From an uncultured Eubacteriales bacterium (GTDB taxonomy: Bacteria > Bacillota > Clostridia > Christensenellales > Aristaeellaceae): a stretch of DNA of 56,864 nt. The stretch spans positions 1-56,864 of the forward strand of contig URJB01000011.1 in NCBI GenBank assembly GCA_900548145.1, read 5' to 3'. A model generated the notes under the pieces. It was not told where the DNA came from. It ran no database searches and worked only from the letters and a program-made list of their open reading frames with translations. The first letter of the stretch is position 1, and each line of letters begins with the position of its first letter. Made by a program: the position numbers and the translations under genes. Positions 49,846 to 56,864 of the stretch are shown here, piece by piece.

Positions 49846-50406
49846 TTACTTATTCTCATACACCGAGGGGGACAGGATGCCCACCTCCGGCAGGTTGCGG
49901 TACACCTCGTCGTAGTCCAGACCGTAGCCCACCACGAAAGCGTCCGGGATCACGAAGCAAGAGTAATCCACCGTCAGTTCGGAAACGCGGCGGGCGGGCT
50001 TGTCCAGCAGGGTGGCGATCTTCATGCTGTTGGCGCCCCGGCTGTACAAAAGGCGCTTGAGATACTTCAGCGTCATGCCGGTATCCACGATGTCCTCCAC
50101 CAAAATCACGTCCTTGCCCATAATGCTGCGGTCAAGGTCCTTAATGAGCCGAACTTCGCCGGAGGAGACGGTGCTGGCGCCGTAGCTGGACACCACCATG
50201 AAGTCGATGGTCAGGGGCAGGTCGATCTCCCGGATCAGGTCGGCGAAGAACAGGCTGGCTCCCTTCAGGATGCACACCATCACGGGCGCTTTTCCGGCAT
50301 AATCCTCGGTGATGCGCTGACCGAGTTTTTTGACTGCTTCGGCGATCTGCTCTTTGGTGAAGAAGATGCGTTCCATGTCCTGATACATTTTCCGTTCGTT
50401 TTCCAT
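49846..50406 (-). CDS. hpt: Hypoxanthine phosphoribosyltransferase
   Basis: This 186-residue purine salvage enzyme converts hypoxanthine or guanine plus PRPP to IMP or GMP. The PRPP loop is VILVEDIVDTGMTLKYL (100-116) with the catalytic Asp pair. ILKGASLFFADLIREI, VSSYGASTVSSGEVRLIKDL and FVVGYGLDYDEVYRNLPEVGIL are family marks. It follows tilS by 6 nt, the tilS-hpt order that is common in Firmicutes (there usually with ftsH, absent here). Confidence 0.96.
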   Translation of the reverse strand: MENERKMYQDMERIFFTKEQIAEAVKKLGQRITEDYAGKAPVMVCILKGASLFFADLIREIDLPLTIDFMVVSSYGASTVSSGEVRLIKDLDRSIMGKDVILVEDIVDTGMTLKYLKRLLYSRGANSMKIATLLDKPARRVSELTVDYSCFVIPDAFVVGYGLDYDEVYRNLPEVGILSPSVYENK

Positions 50407-50412
50407 TGCCGG

Positions 50413-51882
50413 TCACTCCTTATGGTCTGATGATAATCCAGTGCAGGGGACAGGGCGGCAGCAGAGCCGCCATAAACCTTGGGCGGATGCGCGACGCAGG
50501 CTTTCCGAGGAAACCATGCCGGGGATCCACAGGATGTGATGATCGTCCGCCAGCAGCCACAGCGCCGGCCGAAGGGGCGCGTCCAGTCTGCGGTCGGTCA
50601 GGAAGCGGCGCAGGGGCTTTTCCCCCGGCGCTCCGAAGGGGCGGAGCCGGTCGCCGGGCAGCGGGGTTCTGAAGCGGCAGCGCTCCACCTCGTCCCGGGT
50701 CAGCAGCACGGCGTTTGCGTCCCGGGGCAGCGGGAAGGAGCCGCTTTTCGGCGGGGTCATGGTGATCTCCCAGAAACCGCCGGGCAGCGGAAACGTCGCC
50801 GGGCCGTCGGCCCCGTCCGCTAGCGTCTTTAATTCCAGCGGCTCCGAAACCGTCAGGGGAACCAGCGGCTCCCCACCCTGACGGAGCAGATGCAGCAGCT
50901 TTTGCCCCCGCAGCGCCCGCAAATCGCCGGGCAAATTCATTCCCGTGCCGGGTTCCGTCTGCAAAAGGGCATTGAGTTCCCCACTGGTTTCCCGGGACAG
51001 CTCCCGTTCCTCCGGGTGCAGCCCGGCCAGCGCAGCGCCTTCCCGGTAGAACCGCCGCAGCGCCCGCAGACGCAGCGCGTCGGGTCCCTCCCGGAGAGGG
51101 TCGGTCAGCAGAGCAAACACGCCATTTCCCTGCCAATGGCAGCGGCGGTACAGGCCGTCCGCCAGTGCTTCCAGACAATCCTCGTCCTGCCGCAGCGTCT
51201 CCGCCGCAGCCGCCAGATGGGAGGCCGCGCCGGGAAAGAGTTCCTCCAGTCGGGGCATCAGCTCCAGCCGAAGCGCATTGCGGGGCGTACAGGGCAGATC
51301 GTTGCTTTCATCGTGCCGGAAGGGAATGTTTTCCTTCCGGAGCACGGCTTCCAGCTCTGCTTTGGACAATGCCAGCAGGGGGCGCAGCAGCACTCCCCGG
51401 CCGAAGGCCGTCCGCGGCGCGATCCCGCTCAGGCCCTTTCCGCCCGCGCCCCGCAGCAGGTGCATCAGCACGGTCTCGGCCTGATCGTCCCGGTGATGAG
51501 CCGTCAGCAGCGCGTCGGCGGAAAGCTCGTCCATGCACTGGGCGAACAGTGCCCGACGCTTTTCCCGGGCCAGCGTTTCCATGCCCGGAGTGTTCATATC
51601 CCCCGTAAGCCCGGCCTCCCGGACAGTGAGGGGTACATTCCAACGGACGCAGAGTTCTTCTGTCAGGCGTTGATCCAACCGGGTGCTTTCGCCCCGAAGG
51701 CCGTGCTGCACATGGCACGCCGCCAGCCGAAAGCCGCCTTCGTCCCGAAGAAGGGTCAGCCCGTACAAAAGTGCCATGCTGTCGCCGCCGCCGCTGACCG
51801 CCGCCAGCAGCAGGGCGTTTTTCTGCCACAGACCCGCTGCCTCCAGCGAGCGTTTCAGCTCCGCAAGCAGGCGTTCTTTCAT
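50413..51882 (-). CDS. tilS: tRNA(Ile)-lysidine synthase
   Basis: This 489-residue enzyme attaches lysine to C34 of tRNA-Ile(CAU). The N-terminal PP-loop is AAVSGGGDSMALLYGL (28-43), followed by HVQHGLRGESTRLDQ, TAHHRDDQAETVLMHLLRGAGGKGLSGI and the TilS-specific FRHDESNDLPCTPRNALR. A central helical part and a C-terminal tRNA-binding domain (PGDRLRPFGAPGEKPLRRFL) complete it. Start 51882 is fixed by the overlap with the DUF4364 gene (ATGA at 51879-51882) and a GAAGG site upstream. Confidence 0.95.
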   Translation of the reverse strand: MKERLLAELKRSLEAAGLWQKNALLLAAVSGGGDSMALLYGLTLLRDEGGFRLAACHVQHGLRGESTRLDQRLTEELCVRWNVPLTVREAGLTGDMNTPGMETLAREKRRALFAQCMDELSADALLTAHHRDDQAETVLMHLLRGAGGKGLSGIAPRTAFGRGVLLRPLLALSKAELEAVLRKENIPFRHDESNDLPCTPRNALRLELMPRLEELFPGAASHLAAAAETLRQDEDCLEALADGLYRRCHWQGNGVFALLTDPLREGPDALRLRALRRFYREGAALAGLHPEERELSRETSGELNALLQTEPGTGMNLPGDLRALRGQKLLHLLRQGGEPLVPLTVSEPLELKTLADGADGPATFPLPGGFWEITMTPPKSGSFPLPRDANAVLLTRDEVERCRFRTPLPGDRLRPFGAPGEKPLRRFLTDRRLDAPLRPALWLLADDHHILWIPGMVSSESLRRASAQGLWRLCCRPVPCTGLSSDHKE

Positions 51883-52667
51883 GCCTGACCTTCCCGAAGC
51901 ATGGCGGTCAGTTCTTCCGCCAGCCCCTCCGTGTGCTCCACGGAAGCCAGCCATTGCCGCGCGTCCTGTTCCCTGCCCAGCAGCAGGGACAGGAACAGAT
52001 TCGTTTTTCCCGTGTGCAGGCAGACGGCTCCCGCCGCCTCCTGCCCACCGAACAGGCACAGGGACGGTTCACCGGGGCAGGCGGTCTTCAGGGCTTCTTC
52101 CAGATTGTCCGTCCGACGGGGCTGCACCGCTTCTGCCGCAGGAGGCAGCGTGTACAACCGGGTGATGAGCCGGGCGGCGTACTGGCGGAAGTGCCGGCTG
52201 GCCGCTTCGCAAAGGCGCTTGGAGTCGGTGTCGATGCGCAGGAACAGCGTCGGGTGTTCACCCTCGGTGACAGAGCAGCTGAGCCGGTATCGGCCCCGAT
52301 CCGCCAGCTCATAGGCCGTGCGGATCTGCCGTTTTTCACTCAACTGGGCTGCGTACTGGGGCGCGGCCAGCAGAATGCGGTCGCGGTCGCTGCGGGGCAT
52401 CCGCCGCTGGAACAGTTCCAGCGCTTCCCGTCCCCCGCCCGTTAAAAACAAAACGCCCTGTACTGCATACTGGCCTTCCATCAGGGAACCGTCCCTCAGG
52501 AGTTCGTCCAGATACAGACACATGGGCATGTATTCCATCAATTCCAGCTTTGCCACAAAGGGCCAGAGCTCCTCGCGGGTACAAAGGCCCAGAGCGTCGA
52601 TGCAAAGAAGCAGCCGCAGTCGGTTTTCCGCATCGGAGATATGGCGTTTTGCGAATCCCTCCGGCAT
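51879..52667 (-). CDS. DUF4364 family protein
   Basis: This 262-residue protein starts with a winged-helix-like segment (DAENRLRLLLCIDALGLCTREELWPFVAKLELMEYMPMCLYLDELLRDG), the pattern of the clostridial DUF4364 family, which is thought to be a PadR/ArsR-like transcription factor group. The last 90 residues are less conserved and longer than usual. It is co-transcribed with tilS and hpt. Start 52667 is chosen for AGGGGGAAAG 3 nt upstream; the function is unknown. Confidence 0.82.
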   Translation of the reverse strand: MPEGFAKRHISDAENRLRLLLCIDALGLCTREELWPFVAKLELMEYMPMCLYLDELLRDGSLMEGQYAVQGVLFLTGGGREALELFQRRMPRSDRDRILLAAPQYAAQLSEKRQIRTAYELADRGRYRLSCSVTEGEHPTLFLRIDTDSKRLCEAASRHFRQYAARLITRLYTLPPAAEAVQPRRTDNLEEALKTACPGEPSLCLFGGQEAAGAVCLHTGKTNLFLSLLLGREQDARQWLASVEHTEGLAEELTAMLREGQA

Positions 52668-52723
52668 TTGCTTTCCCCCTCTCTGGCCTTTTCCGCGCAA
52701 GTCCGGCGAATAAAGAAGAAGGA

Positions 52724-52747
52724 TGCGCCGCAGGCAGCTGCGGCGCA
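52724..52747 (-). terminator. Terminator of the HPr-like gene
   Basis: A perfect 10-bp stem TGCGCCGCAG/CTGCGGCGCA with loop GCAG, then TCCTTCTTCTTTATT on the minus strand; it also separates the HPr-like gene from the DUF4364 operon. Confidence 0.75.
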
Positions 52748-52818
52748 CCCACCAAATGCCCTTTCGGGCACCATTTCAACGAGTGCAGCTTGGCCTGCCC
52801 GAAGGCAGGCGGGCGGCA

Positions 52819-53046
52819 TTAAGCCATGAAGGGCTTGATGTCGTTGAGCAGATCATCGCAGGAATCAGTGTAGATCTCCATGGTGATGGGTTTGCTCAGA
52901 TCCAGACTGAAGATGCCCAGAATGGACTTTGCATCCACCACATGACGGCCTGCACGCAGATCAACGTCATAAGGATAACGATTCACGATGTTGACGAAAG
53001 ACTTCACGTTTTCAGCCAAGCTCAGCTTGATGGTCACGGATTTCAT
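52819..53046 (-). CDS. HPr-like protein lacking the phosphorylatable His
   Basis: This 75-residue protein has the HPr fold signature DAKSILGIFSLDLSKPITMEIY, where Ser41 matches the regulatory Ser46 of HPr. The usual GLHARPA with the active His15 is replaced by ENVKSF (Lys15), so it cannot carry phosphate from PEP. It resembles Crh-type regulators, which keep only the Ser site, although Crh usually has Gln15. It may act in carbon catabolite control with CcpA and HPr kinase, neither of which is in this window. It has its own promoter and terminator. Confidence 0.88.
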   Translation of the reverse strand: MKSVTIKLSLAENVKSFVNIVNRYPYDVDLRAGRHVVDAKSILGIFSLDLSKPITMEIYTDSCDDLLNDIKPFMA

Positions 53047-53082
53047 CTTGCATTGTCCCCCTTTCTAATTTGGAACGATGAC

Positions 53083-53111
53083 ATTATACACCAGCGCCGA
53101 AAAAAATGCAA
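53083..53111 (-). promoter_or_regulatory. Promoter of the HPr-like gene
   Basis: Minus strand TTGCAT (53106-53111), 17-nt spacer, TATAAT (53083-53088), preceded by TGG as an extended -10; 37 nt before the start codon. Confidence 0.7.
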
Positions 53112-53152
53112 GGGCAAGGGCCGGTCATTCCGTAAGTTTCAGCCATTTTCCC

Positions 53153-54469
53153 TCAAAAAGTACGTTTTCCGCACGGGGAAACCTCGTTTTCAGGGAGCGC
53201 TTCCAGCATTTGCTTTGCCGCCCCCAGCAGTTTCTCCCGGCGGTTGGGAACGCGACCGCTGACCGCCCGTTCCCACAGAGCGTTCAGCACGCCGCCCATA
53301 CGGCTCAGCGGAACTCCCGCCGTGCGGAACAGGGGCAGCAGATCGTCCCCGGAAACGGCCAGCGCTTTCAGGGACAGGGGCGCGCCGCTTTCCCGAAGGG
53401 AGCGAATCCGTCCGGCCAGTCCATCAGCCCGTTCCTGCTGTCCCAGTGCCGAGCGCATCTGACACACGCCCTCCAGCACCTCCAGCCCAGCGCGGGCCAG
53501 CTGAACCTTCGTTGGTTCGTCCAGCAGAAACGCGTCCATCAATCGAAGGGCCGCTTCGACTTCCCGGCGGGAAAAGCGCAGGTCTTCCAGCCTTGCGGCG
53601 GTCTCGGCCCGGTCGGCCCCTGCCAGCAATAGCGCCAGCCGCTGACTCACCGGCGGGAGGGTTTCCATCCGGGCCTGATTTTTCAGGGCGGACAGATTTT
53701 CCTCCCGGCAGGGCAGGGAGCCCAGCAGTTCCGGCCATGCCCCAATATGAAGAATGGTACGCAGACCTCTCTCCGTACCCGGGCGGCGGCGTTTCAGCTG
53801 CGGATAGCGCCAGTCCGCCAGCAGGGTCTTCTGCAATTCCTCCCGCAGGCGTTCCCGGGCGATATCCCGCAGCAGCGAGGCATATCGGGTCAGGCTTTCC
53901 AGCAGCGCTTCCGTCGGCTCCAAGTCCAGCTCCGCCTGAAAGCGGGCGGCCCGCAGGATGCGCAGGCCGTCATCCTTGAGCACCTGATCCGGGTCGGCGG
54001 TGACGGTGTGCAGCACGCCCCGGCGAAGGTGTTCCAGCCCGCCGGTGGGGTCGATCACCGGCCCCAGCCCGTCCGGGAAAACCTGCCGGTACAGGGCGTT
54101 GACACTGAAATCCCGGCGCAGGGCGTCCACGGCGATGTCCGTGGTAAAGCGCACCTGATCCGGCTTGTGGCCGCAGCGGTAGCTGTCCTCCCGGAAGGTG
54201 GTGTACTCGGCCATATGCCGCGTACCATCCGGGTCGGTCAGGTGCAGTTCAACAGTGCCGAAATGAGCGGCCCGCAGATGGGCCCGCACCTCCGTGCCCT
54301 CGCACATCGCCAGCACCGTTTCGGGCCGGGCGGGGCCGCACACATCCACGTCGCTGATAGGCAGACCCATCAGGGGATTGCGCACCGCGCCGCCCACGAT
54401 GTACAGGGGGCAGCCGGCCCCCTGAAACACCGCGGCGGCGCGATGGATCCATCTTGCTTCGCTCAGCAT
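53153..54469 (-). CDS. cca: CCA tRNA nucleotidyltransferase / poly(A) polymerase family
   Basis: This 438-residue class II nucleotidyltransferase adds or repairs the CCA end of tRNAs. The head domain has LYIVGGAVRN (22-31) and the metal-binding ISDVDVCG (D40, D42). Then come AEYTTFREDSYR, RRDFSVNALYRQV, DPTGGLEHLRRGVLHTV and DDGLRILRAARFQAELDLE, which read the incoming nucleotide and tRNA. The HD-type motif often found after the neck is replaced by RLALLLAGADRAETA, so no phosphatase activity is expected. It overlaps the pepF stop by 7 bp. The encoded tRNA-Thr already has CCA, so its role may be repair. Confidence 0.93.
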   Translation of the reverse strand: MLSEARWIHRAAAVFQGAGCPLYIVGGAVRNPLMGLPISDVDVCGPARPETVLAMCEGTEVRAHLRAAHFGTVELHLTDPDGTRHMAEYTTFREDSYRCGHKPDQVRFTTDIAVDALRRDFSVNALYRQVFPDGLGPVIDPTGGLEHLRRGVLHTVTADPDQVLKDDGLRILRAARFQAELDLEPTEALLESLTRYASLLRDIARERLREELQKTLLADWRYPQLKRRRPGTERGLRTILHIGAWPELLGSLPCREENLSALKNQARMETLPPVSQRLALLLAGADRAETAARLEDLRFSRREVEAALRLMDAFLLDEPTKVQLARAGLEVLEGVCQMRSALGQQERADGLAGRIRSLRESGAPLSLKALAVSGDDLLPLFRTAGVPLSRMGGVLNALWERAVSGRVPNRREKLLGAAKQMLEALPENEVSPCGKRTF

Positions 54470-56223
54470 TTCTTTTCGCTCAAAGTCAGGAATTCGTTGA
54501 TCTCGCCGCGCACCACGTCCAGCGCGCTGCGCCAGTAGTCCACGCTGTTCACGTCGATGCCCACGGAGGCGGCCACATTACGCACGGTATCGCTGCCGCA
54601 GGAGGCCAGCAGCTTATCGTACTTGGGCACGAAAGCCGCGCCTTCCTTCTGGAACTGGACGAATACGCCCAGACCGAACAGCAGGCCGAAAGCATAGGGG
54701 AAGTTATAGAAGTGCAGGCCGGTGGAGTAGTAATGGCTCTTGCACACCCACATGGAGGGATGGCGCGCGTCCTTGCTCAGGCCGTCGCCGTAGCTCTGCT
54801 CCTGCGCGTCCAGCATGAAGCCGTTCAGTTCCTGCGCGGAGGGGATATGGGTCTTGCGGGCCTCAATGACGGCGGATTCGAACAGATAGCGGCTGTAGAT
54901 ATCCACCACGGTCTGGGTGGCTTCCATCAGGCTGTTTTCCAGCAGCACAAGACGGGTCGCGTCGTCGGCGCTGCGGCGGACAGTCTGGCTCAGCAGGGTC
55001 TCGTTGAAGATGGAAGCCGTCTCGGCCAGCGGCATGGGCGTCTCGGTCATCAGCATGGGCACAGAGGTCAGGCAGCGGTTATGCCACGCGTGGCCCAGCT
55101 CATGAGCCAGCGTGCTCACGTCGGAGAAGCTGCCCACAAAGTTGGTCAGCACCCGGCTCTGATCGTGCTGATGGAAGCCCTCGCAGAACGCGCCGCCTTC
55201 CTTGCCCTCGGCGGGGAAGAAATCGATCCAGTGATTGCGGAAGGCCTCGTCCATCAGGGCGGCAATGCCGGGATGCACCTTGGAGAAGGTGTCGATCAGC
55301 AGGTCGTGGGCTTCGTCCACCGTATAGCGGAGCTGCACGTCGCCCACCGGGGCGAACAGATCATAGAAGGGCAGGCCATCGGAATGGCCCAGCATTTCCG
55401 CCTTGCGGCGCAGGTAGCGGCGGAAATCCGGCAGTGCCTCCCGGATGGCGGTCAGCATGGCTTCCAACGTTTCCCGCTCCATGCGGGTTTCGGCCAACTG
55501 CTGGGTCAGCAGATCGGAATAGCCCCTCGCTTCGCACAGCGTCATGGCCTGACCCTTGATGGAGGACAGGCAGAAGGCCATGGGCGTTTCCACCTTGGCG
55601 TAGGACTTGAGTTCGGCCTCGTAGGCCTCCTTCCGCACCTTGGGGTCGGGATCGTAGGCCATGCCGCGCACAGCGGGCAGAGGCAGGCTTTCGCCGTTCA
55701 GCTCCACGGTATGGCTGCCCATCAGGCGGTCACGCAGCTTGGAGAAAGCGTCTCCGCCGTCCAGCGACAGGCGCAGCGCCCACTTTTCCAAATCGGCGTC
55801 CAGCATATGGGCGGACTGTTCCTTATATTCCCGCAGGTGGAACGCAAGACTCTTCAAATAATCGCTCTGAGCAATAGCACCTTCCAAATCGTCCACCGCG
55901 CCGATGAAACGAACCCAGGCGCTGCCGGTAAGCCGCACGTCCACCATCAGATTGCTCAGCCGATCCAGCAGAAGCTGACCCTGCTGGTTATTGCAGTCGG
56001 TGGCCAGCGAAAGTTGCACAAAGCCGAAAGTCTGGTACAGCAGATCGTTCAGTTCCGTTTCCGCCTGCATCACGGCGGTCAGTTTTTCCACGTCGGAGCC
56101 TTCGCTTTCGGGGAGCTTCCGTCCTTCCAGCGCCAGCGCATGGAGCTTTTCAATATCCTTCTCAAGCTGCGGGTCGTCAAAGCCCTTATAAAGAAAGGTT
56201 AGATCCCATTTTCCATTTGCCAT
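54463..56223 (-). CDS. pepF: Oligoendopeptidase F (M3 family)
   Basis: This 586-residue cytoplasmic zinc peptidase has the active-site motif HELGH at 374-378 (STLAHELGHAWHN) and the downstream Glu in PLAETASIFNETLL. It has the PepF N-terminus (WDLTFLYKGFDDPQLEKDIEKL) and C-terminal FYNFPYAFGLLFGLG. It degrades peptides of about 7-17 residues. Start 56223 has GAAAAGAGGG upstream; the longer frame to 56271 lacks a site. It is transcribed ahead of cca as one unit. Confidence 0.96.
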   Translation of the reverse strand: MANGKWDLTFLYKGFDDPQLEKDIEKLHALALEGRKLPESEGSDVEKLTAVMQAETELNDLLYQTFGFVQLSLATDCNNQQGQLLLDRLSNLMVDVRLTGSAWVRFIGAVDDLEGAIAQSDYLKSLAFHLREYKEQSAHMLDADLEKWALRLSLDGGDAFSKLRDRLMGSHTVELNGESLPLPAVRGMAYDPDPKVRKEAYEAELKSYAKVETPMAFCLSSIKGQAMTLCEARGYSDLLTQQLAETRMERETLEAMLTAIREALPDFRRYLRRKAEMLGHSDGLPFYDLFAPVGDVQLRYTVDEAHDLLIDTFSKVHPGIAALMDEAFRNHWIDFFPAEGKEGGAFCEGFHQHDQSRVLTNFVGSFSDVSTLAHELGHAWHNRCLTSVPMLMTETPMPLAETASIFNETLLSQTVRRSADDATRLVLLENSLMEATQTVVDIYSRYLFESAVIEARKTHIPSAQELNGFMLDAQEQSYGDGLSKDARHPSMWVCKSHYYSTGLHFYNFPYAFGLLFGLGVFVQFQKEGAAFVPKYDKLLASCGSDTVRNVAASVGIDVNSVDYWRSALDVVRGEINEFLTLSEKKC

Positions 56224-56340
56224 GGTGTTTCCCTCTTTTCGTATGGATGATGTATATTGAAAAAGAACCATTCAAACCCAGATTATCCTAGCATGGAAAA
56301 GGTTTCAATGCAAGAGGGACGAGGAATGGATGAAAAAAGG

Positions 56341-56370
56341 CTGACAGGCTCGCCAGCCCTATGTTATCAT
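56341..56370 (+). promoter_or_regulatory. Possible promoter of the small ORF
   Basis: CTGACA (56341-56346), 18-nt spacer, TATCAT (56365-56370), giving a leader of about 90 nt before the ATG at 56466. Confidence 0.35.
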
Positions 56371-56465
56371 GAAAACGTGTTCCCGGGAAACCAAGAGCAC
56401 AGGGAGCGCGGATAGGCTGACACCGAAACCAAACGCCATTCATGGACGGAAGGGAGGTGGGGCCT

Positions 56466-56600
56466 ATGCAGTCCAAGACTACGGAAGTGATCACGATCCG
56501 CACCACCGTAACAACGGCGGTAAAGATCGAGAGAACCACGGAGGAAAAAGAAAGCACCACGATGCCTCTAATCATCGTGATGCTGGACAGTAAAGGCTAA
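56466..56600 (+). CDS. Small Thr-rich ORF of unknown function
   Basis: This 44-residue ORF begins MQSKTTEVITIRTT and ends with a short hydrophobic stretch (MPLIIVML) before DSKG. It has an unusually strong ribosome site (GGAAGGGAGGTGGGG) directly upstream and a plausible promoter and leader. Such sites are typical of short toxin or leader genes in Firmicutes, but the peptide lacks a full membrane helix and I do not recognise it. The opposite strand also has an open frame (56288-56575), so coding status is uncertain. Confidence 0.4.
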   Translation: MQSKTTEVITIRTTVTTAVKIERTTEEKESTTMPLIIVMLDSKG

Positions 56601-56729
56601 CCATTAAAAGCCTTTCCGCGCTCCTATCTTACCACACTTCGGAGGTGAAAGTCAACGGCTGGGGTTCTTTGTGGGAGGGCGGGCCGCGCCGATGGTTGGA
56701 ACAGAGGAAAGTCCCCTGCAAGCATGGAA

Positions 56730-56864
56730 GGCAGCCGCCCCCGCCGTAAGGAAACCCCGCGGCGGGGGCTGACGCGCCGACTCCGGCGCGGATTGGGACT
56801 TGTCGTCCAATGGGGCGCTCACACTTTTCTTTCGATGGCGAAAGAAAAGTGTGCAAAAGAAAGC
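56730..56864 (-). repeat. Repeat family C, copy 2
   Basis: An inverted copy of the 290-412 element: the CTTTTCTTTCG/CGAAAGAAAAG hairpin (about 56824-56851) and the CGCGCC-GGAGTC-GGCGCG palindrome next to TCAGCCCCCGC, in the same order on the minus strand. The copy runs off the window end. Between 56601 and 56730 nothing else is seen. Confidence 0.65.

Overview
The window looks like the chromosome of a GC-rich Clostridia (Firmicutes) species, probably a gut anaerobe. The evidence is clostridial families (DUF4364, DUF4867, PepF, a clostridial hybrid-cluster protein), strong purine-rich Shine-Dalgarno sites, Gram-positive-type promoters and an anaerobic redox gene set. No ribosomal RNA is present, so the species cannot be fixed from this sequence alone.

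Layout. 1-640: palindromic repeats. 689-1507: a membrane polyferredoxin. 1836-5712: an ABC importer of the nucleoside/BMP type (two permeases plus a double ATPase) without its binding protein. 5935-8879: an ECF sigma factor, its membrane partner and a secreted protein. 9031-13708: glutamate dehydrogenase, alpha-galactosidase and hybrid-cluster protein. 13898-19218: a DUF1015 protein, a very long membrane protein ending in a sortase-B-like domain without catalytic residues, an SCP2-like protein and a low-molecular-weight phosphatase. 19411-20676: an M18 aminopeptidase. 20850-26840: a type I-C CRISPR effector operon (cas3-cas5c-cas8c-cas7) with no cas4, cas1, cas2 or array, and a divergent crRNA-like locus. 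27089-27164: tRNA-Thr. 27336-40975: an eleven-gene catabolic and redox cluster (isomerase, aldolase, kinases, epimerase, FAD and Fe-S oxidoreductases, an EtfB-EtfA fusion, IolB). 41381-45585: an oxidoreductase, a BaiN-like flavoprotein, a Cys-rich protein and a pseudouridine synthase. 45976-49776: a GH65 phosphorylase facing a LacI regulator. 49846-56223: housekeeping genes (hpt, tilS, DUF4364, HPr-like, cca, pepF). 56466-56864: a small ORF and more repeats.

Most exciting observation. Between cas3 and the tRNA lies one solitary I-C-type repeat, 28 nt, ending GTGGATTGAAAA. It has its own promoter and is followed directly by a short guide and a strong terminator. The first 10 nt of the guide (26780-26789) are identical to 26672-26681, which lies at the predicted transcription start of the cas operon. 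A TTC, the canonical I-C PAM, sits immediately 5' of that target. A Cascade carrying this guide would cover the cas -10 box. I read this as a crRNA-like autoregulator in the style of CreR or mini-CRISPR RNAs, attached to a stand-alone I-C effector.

Other items of interest are the catalytically dead sortase-like protein, families of structured repeats that start at stop codons and show compensatory base changes, and the catabolic cluster of unknown substrate. All functions are read from sequence only; no database search was run.
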